From NCBI GenBank assembly GCA_963082975.1, contig OY720345.1, positions 58,262,528-58,326,527 on the forward strand: a stretch of 64,000 nucleotides of DNA, read 5' to 3'. Below the pieces are notes generated by a model that saw only the letters and a list, made by a program, of their open reading frames with translations, ran no database searches and was not told the DNA's origin. This document shows, in pieces, positions 57,181 to 64,000 of the stretch (the first letter of the stretch is position 1; each line of letters starts with the position of its first letter). This DNA is from Labia minor. Its lineage: Eukaryota > Arthropoda > Insecta > Dermaptera > Spongiphoridae. The translations under genes were made by a program, and so were the position numbers.

Positions 57181-57424
57181 TTGGTTAATAGCGTGGTTAA
57201 TGGAGTGGTCGCTTGTCCGTTGAGCAGGGGCAGATAGCGTCCCCACCCAGATAATCTCCTTGTAACCCCTCTAGGTGTTTGGACCTACCTAGGATCACGC
57301 AAAGCTCCCATTTTCTTATTCATACATATCTTTGTAGATTCTTCTTAGCTAGATTATGTAGCTTCCCTGATTGAATAAGGATATTGATGTTAAGTATATA
57401 TAAATGGTCTTTTTAGGTGTTAGC
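57181..57424. other. unassigned sequence
   Basis: A GC-richer stretch at 57185-57310 shows no protein or RNA structure I can name. Confidence 0.4.
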
Positions 57425-57633
57425 TTCTTTCTTCTTCCGTAATTATGGGTGCTTGTTTTTGAAGTAGTCCTGTGGTGCAGGATTGTATAGAACCAGGACT
57501 TGACAGTTCCTGAAGCTGGAGGCAGCTGATATTAAATTAGATTATTTATAAAAATCTGTTCTTGGCTGGATTCGAAATCCGACTTCTTGCATAGAAAGTT
57601 GACCACTCTACACTCTCGGCTAAGTAGCCCCCA
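57425..57633 (-). mobile_element. tRNA-derived SINE, copy 2
   Basis: On the minus strand the head reads GGGGCTACTTAGCCGAGAGT, with box A near 57612-57626 and box B (GATTTCGAATCC) near 57571-57582, then the body shared with copy 1 (CAGCTGCCTCCAGCTTCAGG). A purine tail with GAAGAAGAAAGAAG follows near 57425-57440. Confidence 0.65.
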
Positions 57634-57654
57634 TGATAATAATATTTATTATAT

Positions 57655-57745
57655 GTTTTTTTTACAAAATCCACACTGTTTAGTGTGAATAATTAAATGG
57701 TTTGATAAATTATTTTCATGTTTAAATAACTTTTTTTGAGGTTTT
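57655..57745 (-). pseudogene. C2H2 zinc-finger gene relic
   Basis: The minus strand reads LFKHENNLSNHLIIHTKQCG followed by FCKK: the FxxxxxLxxHxxxHT half of one finger and the cysteine pair of the next. It lies on the same strand as the relic at 57020-57180. Confidence 0.55.
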
Positions 57746-57911
57746 CAGATTGGAATTGATCTGGGATAATGAAAGATTGCTTATTAACTGTAGCAATTGA
57801 GGTTATAGAAATTCCATTTGTTTTTATTTTTTTTTTGATTATGTATCGCTTTTACTACAAATTCAAATCATAATTTTTCGATTTTTATTTCAAAAATAAC
57901 TTTATATAATA

Positions 57912-59193
57912 GGTTGTCAAATATCTCCCTTCCGCTTTTTTGCTCTTTATTCAATGCTTTATAAAAAGTGTTACAGTGATCGGATTTAGTTCAAATATGC
58001 GCCGTTTTGTTCGATAATCTGTTTCCATCTAGACGGCAACTTCATAATACCTCCCTCGTAGAAGCCCCCCTCCTTATTTGCGAAGAACTCGGACAGCCAC
58101 TTTTCACAAGCCTCTTTTGAGTTCAACTTTACACCACCAAGGGCATTCGCCATGGACAGGAACAGGTGGTAATCACTTGGCGCTATGTCCGGGCTATATG
58201 GTGGATGCGATAAAACCTCCCATCCGAGCTCCCGTAGCTTCTGACGAGTCATCGACGAAGTATGTGGTCTGGCGTTGTCCTGGTGGAACACTACACCCTT
58301 CCTGTTGGCCAATTCTAGACGCTTCCGGTCGATCGCCTGCTTCAAGCGGTCCAGTTGTTTGCAGTAGATGGTAGAATTAAGCGTCTGGCCATATGGAAGC
58401 AGCTCATAGTGGATGATTCCCTTCCAATCCCACAAAACACACAGCAAACCCTTCCTGGCCGTCAGTCCCGGCTTGGCCACTGTTTGGGACGATTCACCGG
58501 CCTTCGACCACGACAGTTTTCGCTTGATATTGTCGTATCTGATCCATTTTTCGTCGTAAGTCACCATCCGCTTCAAGAATGGGTCGAGTTTGTTCCGTTT
58601 CAGCAGCATATCGCAGGCGTTGATTCGGTCCAGAAGGTTTTTTTGCGTCAAATCATGCGGCACCCAACCTGATGGCTTTTTTTTGTATCCAGCTTGATAG
58701 CTTTTTTTTGTATCCAGCCTTCTGCAGATGGTTTAAAATGGTTTAGTGACTAACTCCCATCTCCTGGGCGATGTCACGAGATGCCACATGCAGGTCTAAC
58801 TCGATGTATTCCATGATTTGATCGGTACTTGTCGTCACATGTCTTCCGCCGGCTGGCTTATCCAAGTCGAAACCATTCCTCCGCGGTTCGAAGTGTGATA
58901 GAGTTCCATCCCCCAAAACACCATTAATCTCACGGAACGTTTCTTTAGCGGATTTGCCTTTAACGAAGGAAAACTTTAAAATAGCGCGAATTTCGGCGTT
59001 AGTGAACTCCATGTTTACTCGTCTATAACTGTTGAACGCAATATCCAAACTAATCATGCATAGCGTCGTTTTGTAGGTTATGTCAAGACCTTTCAAATGA
59101 TGTATAGTATTGCCAGATATGAGTTCTGTAGCGCTTTGTACATATCCGCGAAATTCAAAAGACAAAAAGGCGGAAGGGAGATATTTGACAACC
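57912..59193 (-). mobile_element. mariner transposon, near full length
   Basis: The 1282-bp element is flanked by TA (57910-57911 and 59194-59195). Its inverted termini start GGTTGTCAAATATCTCCCTT and are about 29 bp long with one indel. It encodes one transposase on the minus strand in two pieces. Length, TA duplication and terminal repeats are those of a complete mariner. The defects in the gene are few, so it is a fairly recent copy. Confidence 0.93.
57986..59012 (-). pseudogene. mariner transposase, D,D34D type, interrupted
   Basis: The start codon is at 59010-59012 (MEFTNAEIRAILKFSFVKGK). The DNA-binding half runs through VTTSTDQIMEYIELDLHVAS to EMGVSH, then a stop where HQT is usual. 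A 25-bp tandem duplication (GCTGGATACAAAAAAAAGC, about 58672-58721) shifts the frame directly after. The catalytic half (57986-58663) is open: VTYDEKW, VVFHQDNARPHTS and PPYSPDIAPSDYHLF supply the three aspartates with D34D spacing. The segment after LGDGTLS looks altered compared with the family. Not functional as it stands. Confidence 0.9.
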
Positions 59194-59194
59194 T

Positions 59195-59527
59195 ATTACA
59201 ACAAAATATGTCGTTTTTTAAAGTGTTTTCAGTTTGGTTCTGAGGTGAAGGAAAAACTAGACTGAGTTTCTTTGTAAACAAATCATTTATATTTACATTA
59301 ACATTACAATATTTATAAATAATACATTTTAAATTATATACTTTAAACAATTATATTACCTGTAAACAAAGAAACGACATTTACAAGATTTTATTTCACT
59401 TTATCTTTTATTATAAAGTCTATCAAAATACAATACTTGTTATTTATATTATATCCTTCCATTGTCTGCTATTTTAGCTTAGCACGGGCATGCGCGTAGA
59501 TGCGCAGTAAAATATAAATATAAATTT
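59195..59527. other. AT-rich sequence, nothing recognised
   Basis: No signature seen. Confidence 0.5.
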
Positions 59528-59657
59528 CTTTTACATATATATATTATACATATCTTTTACATATATATATTATACATATCTTTTACATATATATATTATA
59601 CATATCTTTTACATATATATATTATACATATCTTTTACATATATATATTATAGATTT
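59528..59657. repeat. 26-bp minisatellite, five copies
   Basis: The unit CTTTTACATATATATATTAT plus ACATAT starts at 59528, 59554, 59580, 59606 and 59632 with almost no divergence. Confidence 0.95.
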
Positions 59658-60031
59658 GATGTGGAGTGGTCGAGATTGCTCATGATATGATTGTGTGTGT
59701 GAATGAATAAAGGATGGTAAATATGAAACAGCCAAGCCGCAGTCGAAAGAGAGTGTTTAATTACTCCTATTAGCAAGTTATATAAATATGCAACGATAGT
59801 CGTTTTAAACACTTGGATGCAGAAAGCTACGTGAAAATAGTAATACGATTGTATTATAATATTTTACATTATTTAAAAAATTAAAACAAAAATTAGCAAT
59901 TATCTAAAAAATTGTTTAAATTCTTAAATTATAATAAAAATTATGTTTCCTTTTGATTCTTCTCTCATTTGAACTTATGGTTGGTAAGTCCCGATTTCTT
60001 TGATGAATCTTGTTTCGTCGGTGATTAATTG
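59658..60031. other. unassigned AT-rich sequence
   Basis: No gene or repeat end recognised. Confidence 0.5.
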
Positions 60032-60204
60032 GATGATTAACCACAGTTTCGATATCATCCTATTGAGGTGGGATATTTTCCTTATTTGCTGTTAAATCAA
60101 ACAAATTAATGACACCAACCGATCTTACCGGAGGTTTAATTATATTGGAATCATCCTGGAATACGACGAAGGAAGCTCTATGATGGTAATAATTGATTCT
60201 ATGT
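60032..60204 (-). pseudogene. KEN-box-like peptide segment, copy 2
   Basis: Nearly identical to 3372-3544. The frame that encodes NKENIPP here contains a stop shortly after (PPQ then stop), so this copy is not open throughout. It has no mariner tail beside it, showing that the segment and the mariner are separate units. Confidence 0.4.
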
Positions 60205-60856
60205 TCTAAAATATCATAAATTTTGAATTCAAAAAACAAAAAAGAATTAATTATAATAAAATAAAGATAAAAGAAGACGGTAGAAATCCTGAAGATAGTT
60301 TGGTTAGATTGCTTGGTATTCTGATCCTCTTGTTCTGCTTGTTAGACGATTCCTTGAGAGCGAATGCTAGCCAAGAAAACTAATGCAGAAAGCTATATGA
60401 AACAATAAGCCGTTCGTCGGACACGATGTGCGCACGCCACTGGTTTCTTCTATATTGCATCAAGCCAGCCAATATGGCGTCTATCGTTTATCCTGACGCT
60501 CGACTAGACAATGTCTCGTTCCACGTTAGATGGCGCAAGTTGTGCTCTTTGAACACGATCGCGCCGTCATATATATACTACTGTGGGCAATAAATAGTAA
60601 GACTTTTTAATTTAAATTTCGCGCGGAAACCCATTTGTCGAAATATATTTTTCTAGGTTGGTATGACTGTCAGTGACATCTGTGCCAAATGTCTCATCAA
60701 AATAATCATTGTATTTAGTATACGTCACAGAGCATCCTTATTATGTTATTATTTTATTTATTGTTAAATAATGCTATTTAGAAATTGAGTGATTATTTCG
60801 CTAGTAAGAGTGTCTCTTCTGCATATTGTTTTGTGATATTATTATTATTCGGTAAA
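60205..60856. other. unassigned sequence, GC-richer at 60410-60580
   Basis: The GC-richer patch (GCGCACGCCACTGG, GATCGCGCCGTC) has no coding frame of note. It may be an old repeat. Confidence 0.4.
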
Positions 60857-61815
60857 TCTATAATAATAAAAGCAAGTGTAATGTGTCTGTTTGTCTGTCT
60901 GTCTGTTTGTTTGTTGGACCGAGCTCTCCAGCAAAAACTATCGCACGCAGGGACCTGGAATTTTTTACACGGAAGCACAAAGGGGCTGGCCACCAGACCT
61001 CGAAGCCCGATTTTCGATTTTTTAATTAGAAAAATTTTAAAAAAATTATAAAGAATATTAATTAAAAATAGTTTAGTTACCATACTAGATCATAGAGGCG
61101 CTGGTGGCGATAATTTGGCGGTAATTTAAATTCTGAGCAATGTGCAGATAAAAATCTTTTTATATATCTATTGATATTTACAATATCTCAATTGATCTTA
61201 TTGGCCTTTTAAACTTTGAAAACATTCACATTACGGCTATAATTTAATACTATTAATTTTTAAGATTATGTGAGTAAATTATTTTAATTAAGAAAATTTG
61301 ATCTCATAATTGGATTTTCACGTAAGATTTTAATATATAATATATTTTTTAATATTATTTTTATAGTAGTTTAGTGTTATGCTAATTTTATATTTTATTT
61401 TTATTTTGTTTACTCTTTTTTTTTTAAATTAATTAATAACATTTAAAGTAGCATAAAAAAATTAATCGAGGCAGGAAAATTTGCAAAGAATTTAAATAGA
61501 GGTGGCAATCGGGAAATTATTATCAAAGGGGATCAAAATTATTAAATTATAGGTCATAAAATAGAGAAGGCTGGGGCCGACAGGGCACATGGCTAGCATG
61601 GGAGAGGAAAATATATTGGTGGGAGTTCGATTGGAAAACGTCCGTTTGGAAGACCAATTGTGAACAGGGTGGACAATGTAGGAAGGAACGTGAGAGAGAT
61701 AGGATAGGGTAGGAGTTAGATGATTATAGCTCAGAATAGGGACACTCGGGGGGGGTACAGGGGGCGGAGCCCCCGTCTAGGTGTGAAGAGCGCCGAAGGC
61801 GCTCTGATCAGCTAG
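60857..61815 (+). mobile_element. Helitron candidate (non-autonomous)
   Basis: The left end is TCTATAATAATAAAAGC preceded by A, then a (GTCT/GTTT)n tract at 60884-60915. The right end carries the hairpins GGGGGC-GGA-GCCCCC and GAGCGCC-GAA-GGCGCTC, then TGATCAG and CTAG (61812-61815), followed by T. A 5' TC, a 3' hairpin before CTRR, insertion between A and T and no target duplication are Helitron rules. A LINE fragment lies inside at 61557-61745. Whether the two ends belong to one insertion is inferred. Confidence 0.55.
61557..61745 (+). mobile_element. LINE fragment (I-like) inside the Helitron candidate
   Basis: The plus strand reads GKRPFGRPIVNRVDNVGRNV and EIG, then MIIAQNRDT, matching the C-terminal region of the fragments at 37527-37990 and 43715-44122. 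It stops where the Helitron 3' module (CTCGGGGGGGGTACAGG) begins. Confidence 0.6.
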
Positions 61816-62279
61816 TTTATTTTATATAACAAACGAAATATAAAAGATTATGTTATGATAAAATTTGCAACGATTAATAAAACAAAAAGACATTGATTAT
61901 TTAATTGGGATAAAAATTAATTTAATTATACTTTTAAATTAATAAAAATTGATTAATTTCTAAAAAAAATATAACACTTAAAATAAAATGAGTTCTTTAT
62001 ATAAAATTAAATTCTAAATATATCGACATATAAAAAATAATTCATAATTAAATAATAAAATAATCTCAATAATAAAAAGTTTACTTACAATTAATACCAT
62101 GTTTGCTGGGTTTGTTTCGGATATTATGTACACGGATGGTATGTGGGTGTCGAGTTTGATATTCAAATAATTCGGAAGGCCTGTGGGGGGGGGGGGTGAT
62201 CTGCAGTCTTCTTTTGCGGTGCCATCTATTGGGCGCCTGAAGAGTCAACCGTTTTTGCACAAAAAGTGCATTCGGCGAT
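61816..62279. other. AT-rich sequence, nothing recognised
   Basis: An 11-base G-run lies near 62187. No gene seen. Confidence 0.5.
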
Positions 62280-62625
62280 GAGTGAAATTATTCAACAAAG
62301 AAGTTCCATTAAATTTTGTGTGCGGAATCAAATTTCTTCAGAATGTTGCAAAAGGCTTTCGGTGATAATTGTATGTCGCGAGCAAGTGTAAAATACACAC
62401 AATTGGTACAAACTGTTCAAAGAGGGTCGAGAACGCAGCAAGTTAAAAATCAAGGTCCTGTTCTTGGTCAAGTCTTCTTCAATTATCGAGGTGTGGTGCA
62501 CACCGAATTCCTTCTGACTGGCCAAACTGTCAACAAAGAATACTATTTAAGTTTTATGCGTCGTTCGCGCGAAGCTATTCGTAAAAAGATTATGGGCTTA
62601 TTTAATGCTATAAAATATTTTTAAT
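62280..62625 (+). mobile_element. mariner deletion derivative
   Basis: The plus strand joins an N-terminal piece (SEIIQQRSSIKFCVRNQIS and, in another frame, LQKAFGDNCMSRASVK) directly to a piece from the catalytic half (GQVFFNYRGVVHTEFLLTGQ, TVNKEYYLSFMRRSREAIRK). The linker and first part of the catalytic core are deleted, as is everything after the REAIRKK motif. The joined frame has 102 codons but no complete catalytic triad. Confidence 0.75.
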
Positions 62626-62701
62626 TCCTTTCAAGCTTATGATTTTATTAAGTAAATGTTATTATTGAAGTAATGTTTTAAAATATATTTATCAAAAAAA
62701 T

Positions 62702-62747
62702 GAAAACGTGGTAAGGATGAGCTACATTTCTCAAAAGCTGATAGAAA

Positions 62748-62831
<84 letters not shown>

Positions 62832-62923
62832 GCATTTTTCTCAACCTGAGTGAAAATGACTCAGTGACAAAAACATCAAAATCTCGTCATCGAAAATTTT
62901 CGTGATCTGGCGAGATAGCAAAA
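62702..62923 (+). mobile_element. HINE-like family A, copy A5 (3' part, TA expansion)
   Basis: Holds GAGCTACATTTCTCAAAAGC, then (CA)n and a (TA)n tract at about 62764-62827, then the family-A terminal part CGAAAATTTTCGTGATC. It ends GGCGAGATAGCAAAA. The other end is missing. Confidence 0.65.
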
Positions 62924-62934
62924 TAGTTTTTATA

Positions 62935-63319
62935 GTTTTCTATCAACTTTTGAGAATTGTAGCTCAAGCGGAAGAGAGTCATTACCTACAACGTTTTGAT
63001 TTTTTTCTTCTAAAGTGACCGTAAAAGTAAAGTAATATGTTTGATAATTTTTCACATGATTAATAATTGTATAAAACTGCTTTATATAGAATTTCAGCTT
63101 GATTGAATCCTTGAAAGTACCAGAATTATTTTTTTAACACTGCAAATCTCACGCACCAAGGTCACCAGGTGACGTGGTGCCATCAACAAAGAGCCAAACA
63201 TGCGCTGGTTCTTTAAGTATCATTTATTAATTTTAATTTATAATTTAATTAATTTAATTTAATTTAAATTAATATATACTATTTAATCCAATTAAAATTT
63301 GCGAGATAGTCGAGTGGAG
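62935..63319 (-). mobile_element. HINE-like family A, copy A6: inverted 5' part
   Basis: Inverse orientation, from CTATCAACTTTTGAGAATTG to GCGAGATAGTCGAGTGGAG. Together with the following segment it accounts for one element, with this part turned round. Confidence 0.65.
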
Positions 63320-63320
63320 C

Positions 63321-63522
63321 CCATGTACAAATTTCATCATTCTAGCTCAAACCATTTTTGCGTAATCTTGGTTACATACACACACAGATACACACACATA
63401 CAGACATTTTTCTCAACCTTAGTGAAAATGATTCAGGAACCTTCAAAACGTATAAAAATATCAAAAACTCAACATCGAAAATTTTCGTGATCCCAATACT
63501 ATCTCTGGCGAGATAGTAAAAT
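63321..63522 (+). mobile_element. HINE-like family A, copy A7: direct 3' part
   Basis: From CATGTACAAATTTCATCATT through a (CA)n tract to the hairpin ACTATCTCTGGCGAGATAGT and AAAA. It begins exactly where the sequence of A6 would continue in an unrearranged copy such as A1. Confidence 0.65.
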
Positions 63523-64000
63523 CACTGTTAATAAAAATAAAATCATTATTATCCAACTACTTAAATCTTAAATAATTAAATTTTTAATTAAAAAAAATTA
63601 TACAAATTAGATGATTTATTCACAAGAGTTAAGTTAGATAATTTCAAATCCTTTGTCTTTCTCAAACATAGATTACAGGATAGAAGGTTGATAGAGGTCA
63701 AAATGTTTCATTCACTTCTCTCTAAACTTCTATATGTCATATGGAAGAAGTGGGAGATATTAACAAAAGCTGACAGGGTTTGACAGTAAAGTGAACGGTT
63801 CAAATGATTACAAATGAATCCCTTTACAATGGTTTTTATACTAAAAGATGAGTAATCACCTTTTCAATTTCGCCATTCTTATACCTAAATTTCAATGTTG
63901 TATATATATATATATATATATATATAGATATATATATTAATGATTTTTCAATATGTAATATTTTTATGAAGTTTTTATTTGGAATTTATTTTATATGAAA
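63523..64000. other. AT-rich sequence, nothing recognised
   Basis: A (TA)n tract lies at 63900-63925. No gene seen up to the window end. Confidence 0.5.

Noticed and set aside
57571-57633. Functional tRNA gene
   Set aside because: The pol III boxes are present, but the cloverleaf arms do not pair convincingly and the sequence continues into a SINE body shared with another locus.
58078-58672. Two plus-strand open frames across the mariner
   Set aside because: They are shadows of the minus-strand transposase, whose catalytic motifs are clear.
59528-59657. Possible CRISPR-like array
   Set aside because: The five 26-bp units are contiguous with no unique spacers. It is a minisatellite in eukaryotic DNA.
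62708-62905. Frame with alternating Tyr-Ile run
   Set aside because: Translation of a (TA)n microsatellite in a HINE copy.

Overview
The window looks like arthropod (probably insect) nuclear DNA. It is very AT-rich, it shows no bacterial operon structure, and almost everything recognisable is transposon-derived: non-LTR retrotransposons (Jockey, RTE/CR1-like and I-like), BEL/Pao and Ty3/Gypsy fossils, mariner/Tc1 and hAT DNA transposons, Helitron ends, HINE-like (Helentron-associated) short elements, foldback MITEs and a tRNA-derived SINE. I found no complete host gene, rRNA or functional tRNA. Host-derived sequence is limited to fragments: a C1-THF synthase (MTHFD) piece near 5.95 kb, a Cu/Zn superoxide dismutase N-terminus at 24.0 kb, C2H2 zinc-finger relics at 14.9, 57.1 and 57.7 kb, a leucine-rich-repeat-like piece at 19.5 kb, and a KEN-box-like peptide present twice (3.4 and 60.1 kb). 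The order of insect cannot be fixed from this.

Layout. 0-6 kb: AT-rich sequence, a hAT end, a purine-rich repeat, a mariner tail and a BEL/Pao fossil. 6-9 kb: a segment that also occurs at 38.3-39.0 kb; comparing the two shows three insertions in the first copy (a Jockey fragment, a HINE-like element and a third short element). 9.4-10.0 kb: an apparently whole HINE-like element. 10.7-14.7 kb: the best-preserved element, a Jockey-clade LINE with an intact 893-aa ORF2, a 5'-truncated ORF1, a poly(A) tail and a 14-bp target-site duplication. 15-18.4 kb: two copies of a composite HINE. 19.5-25.7 kb: LINE tail, SINE, a hAT with a perfect 8-bp duplication inside LTR-like sequence, the SOD-like ORF, a mariner relic and a hAT MITE. 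27-28.8 kb: BEL/Pao fossil. 30-33 kb: one hAT nested in another. 34-44 kb: LTR-like fossil, Tc1 relic, tandem Helitron 3' ends, and a LINE endonuclease interrupted by a second, 5'-inverted LINE with a 14-bp duplication. 45-49 kb: foldback MITEs and a BEL/Pao fossil. 50-53 kb: Tc/mariner relics. 54.8-59.2 kb: Gypsy fossils, an internally deleted LINE, zinc-finger relics, a SINE and a near-complete mariner with terminal repeats and TA duplications. 60-64 kb: a Helitron candidate, a mariner deletion derivative and rearranged HINE-like copies.

The genes do not form a pathway. Their relations are those of parasites: the Jockey element carries its own RNA-binding protein, endonuclease and reverse transcriptase, while the HINE-like, MITE and SINE copies must borrow enzymes encoded elsewhere. 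The most distinctive structure is a superfamily of short elements (three sequence families, at least nine copies or fragments) sharing one end design: a T-run plus a subterminal inverted repeat at one end, and at the other the complementary repeat followed 1-4 nt later by a small hairpin with a 4-nt loop. A nested pair from two of these families appears to have spread as one unit.
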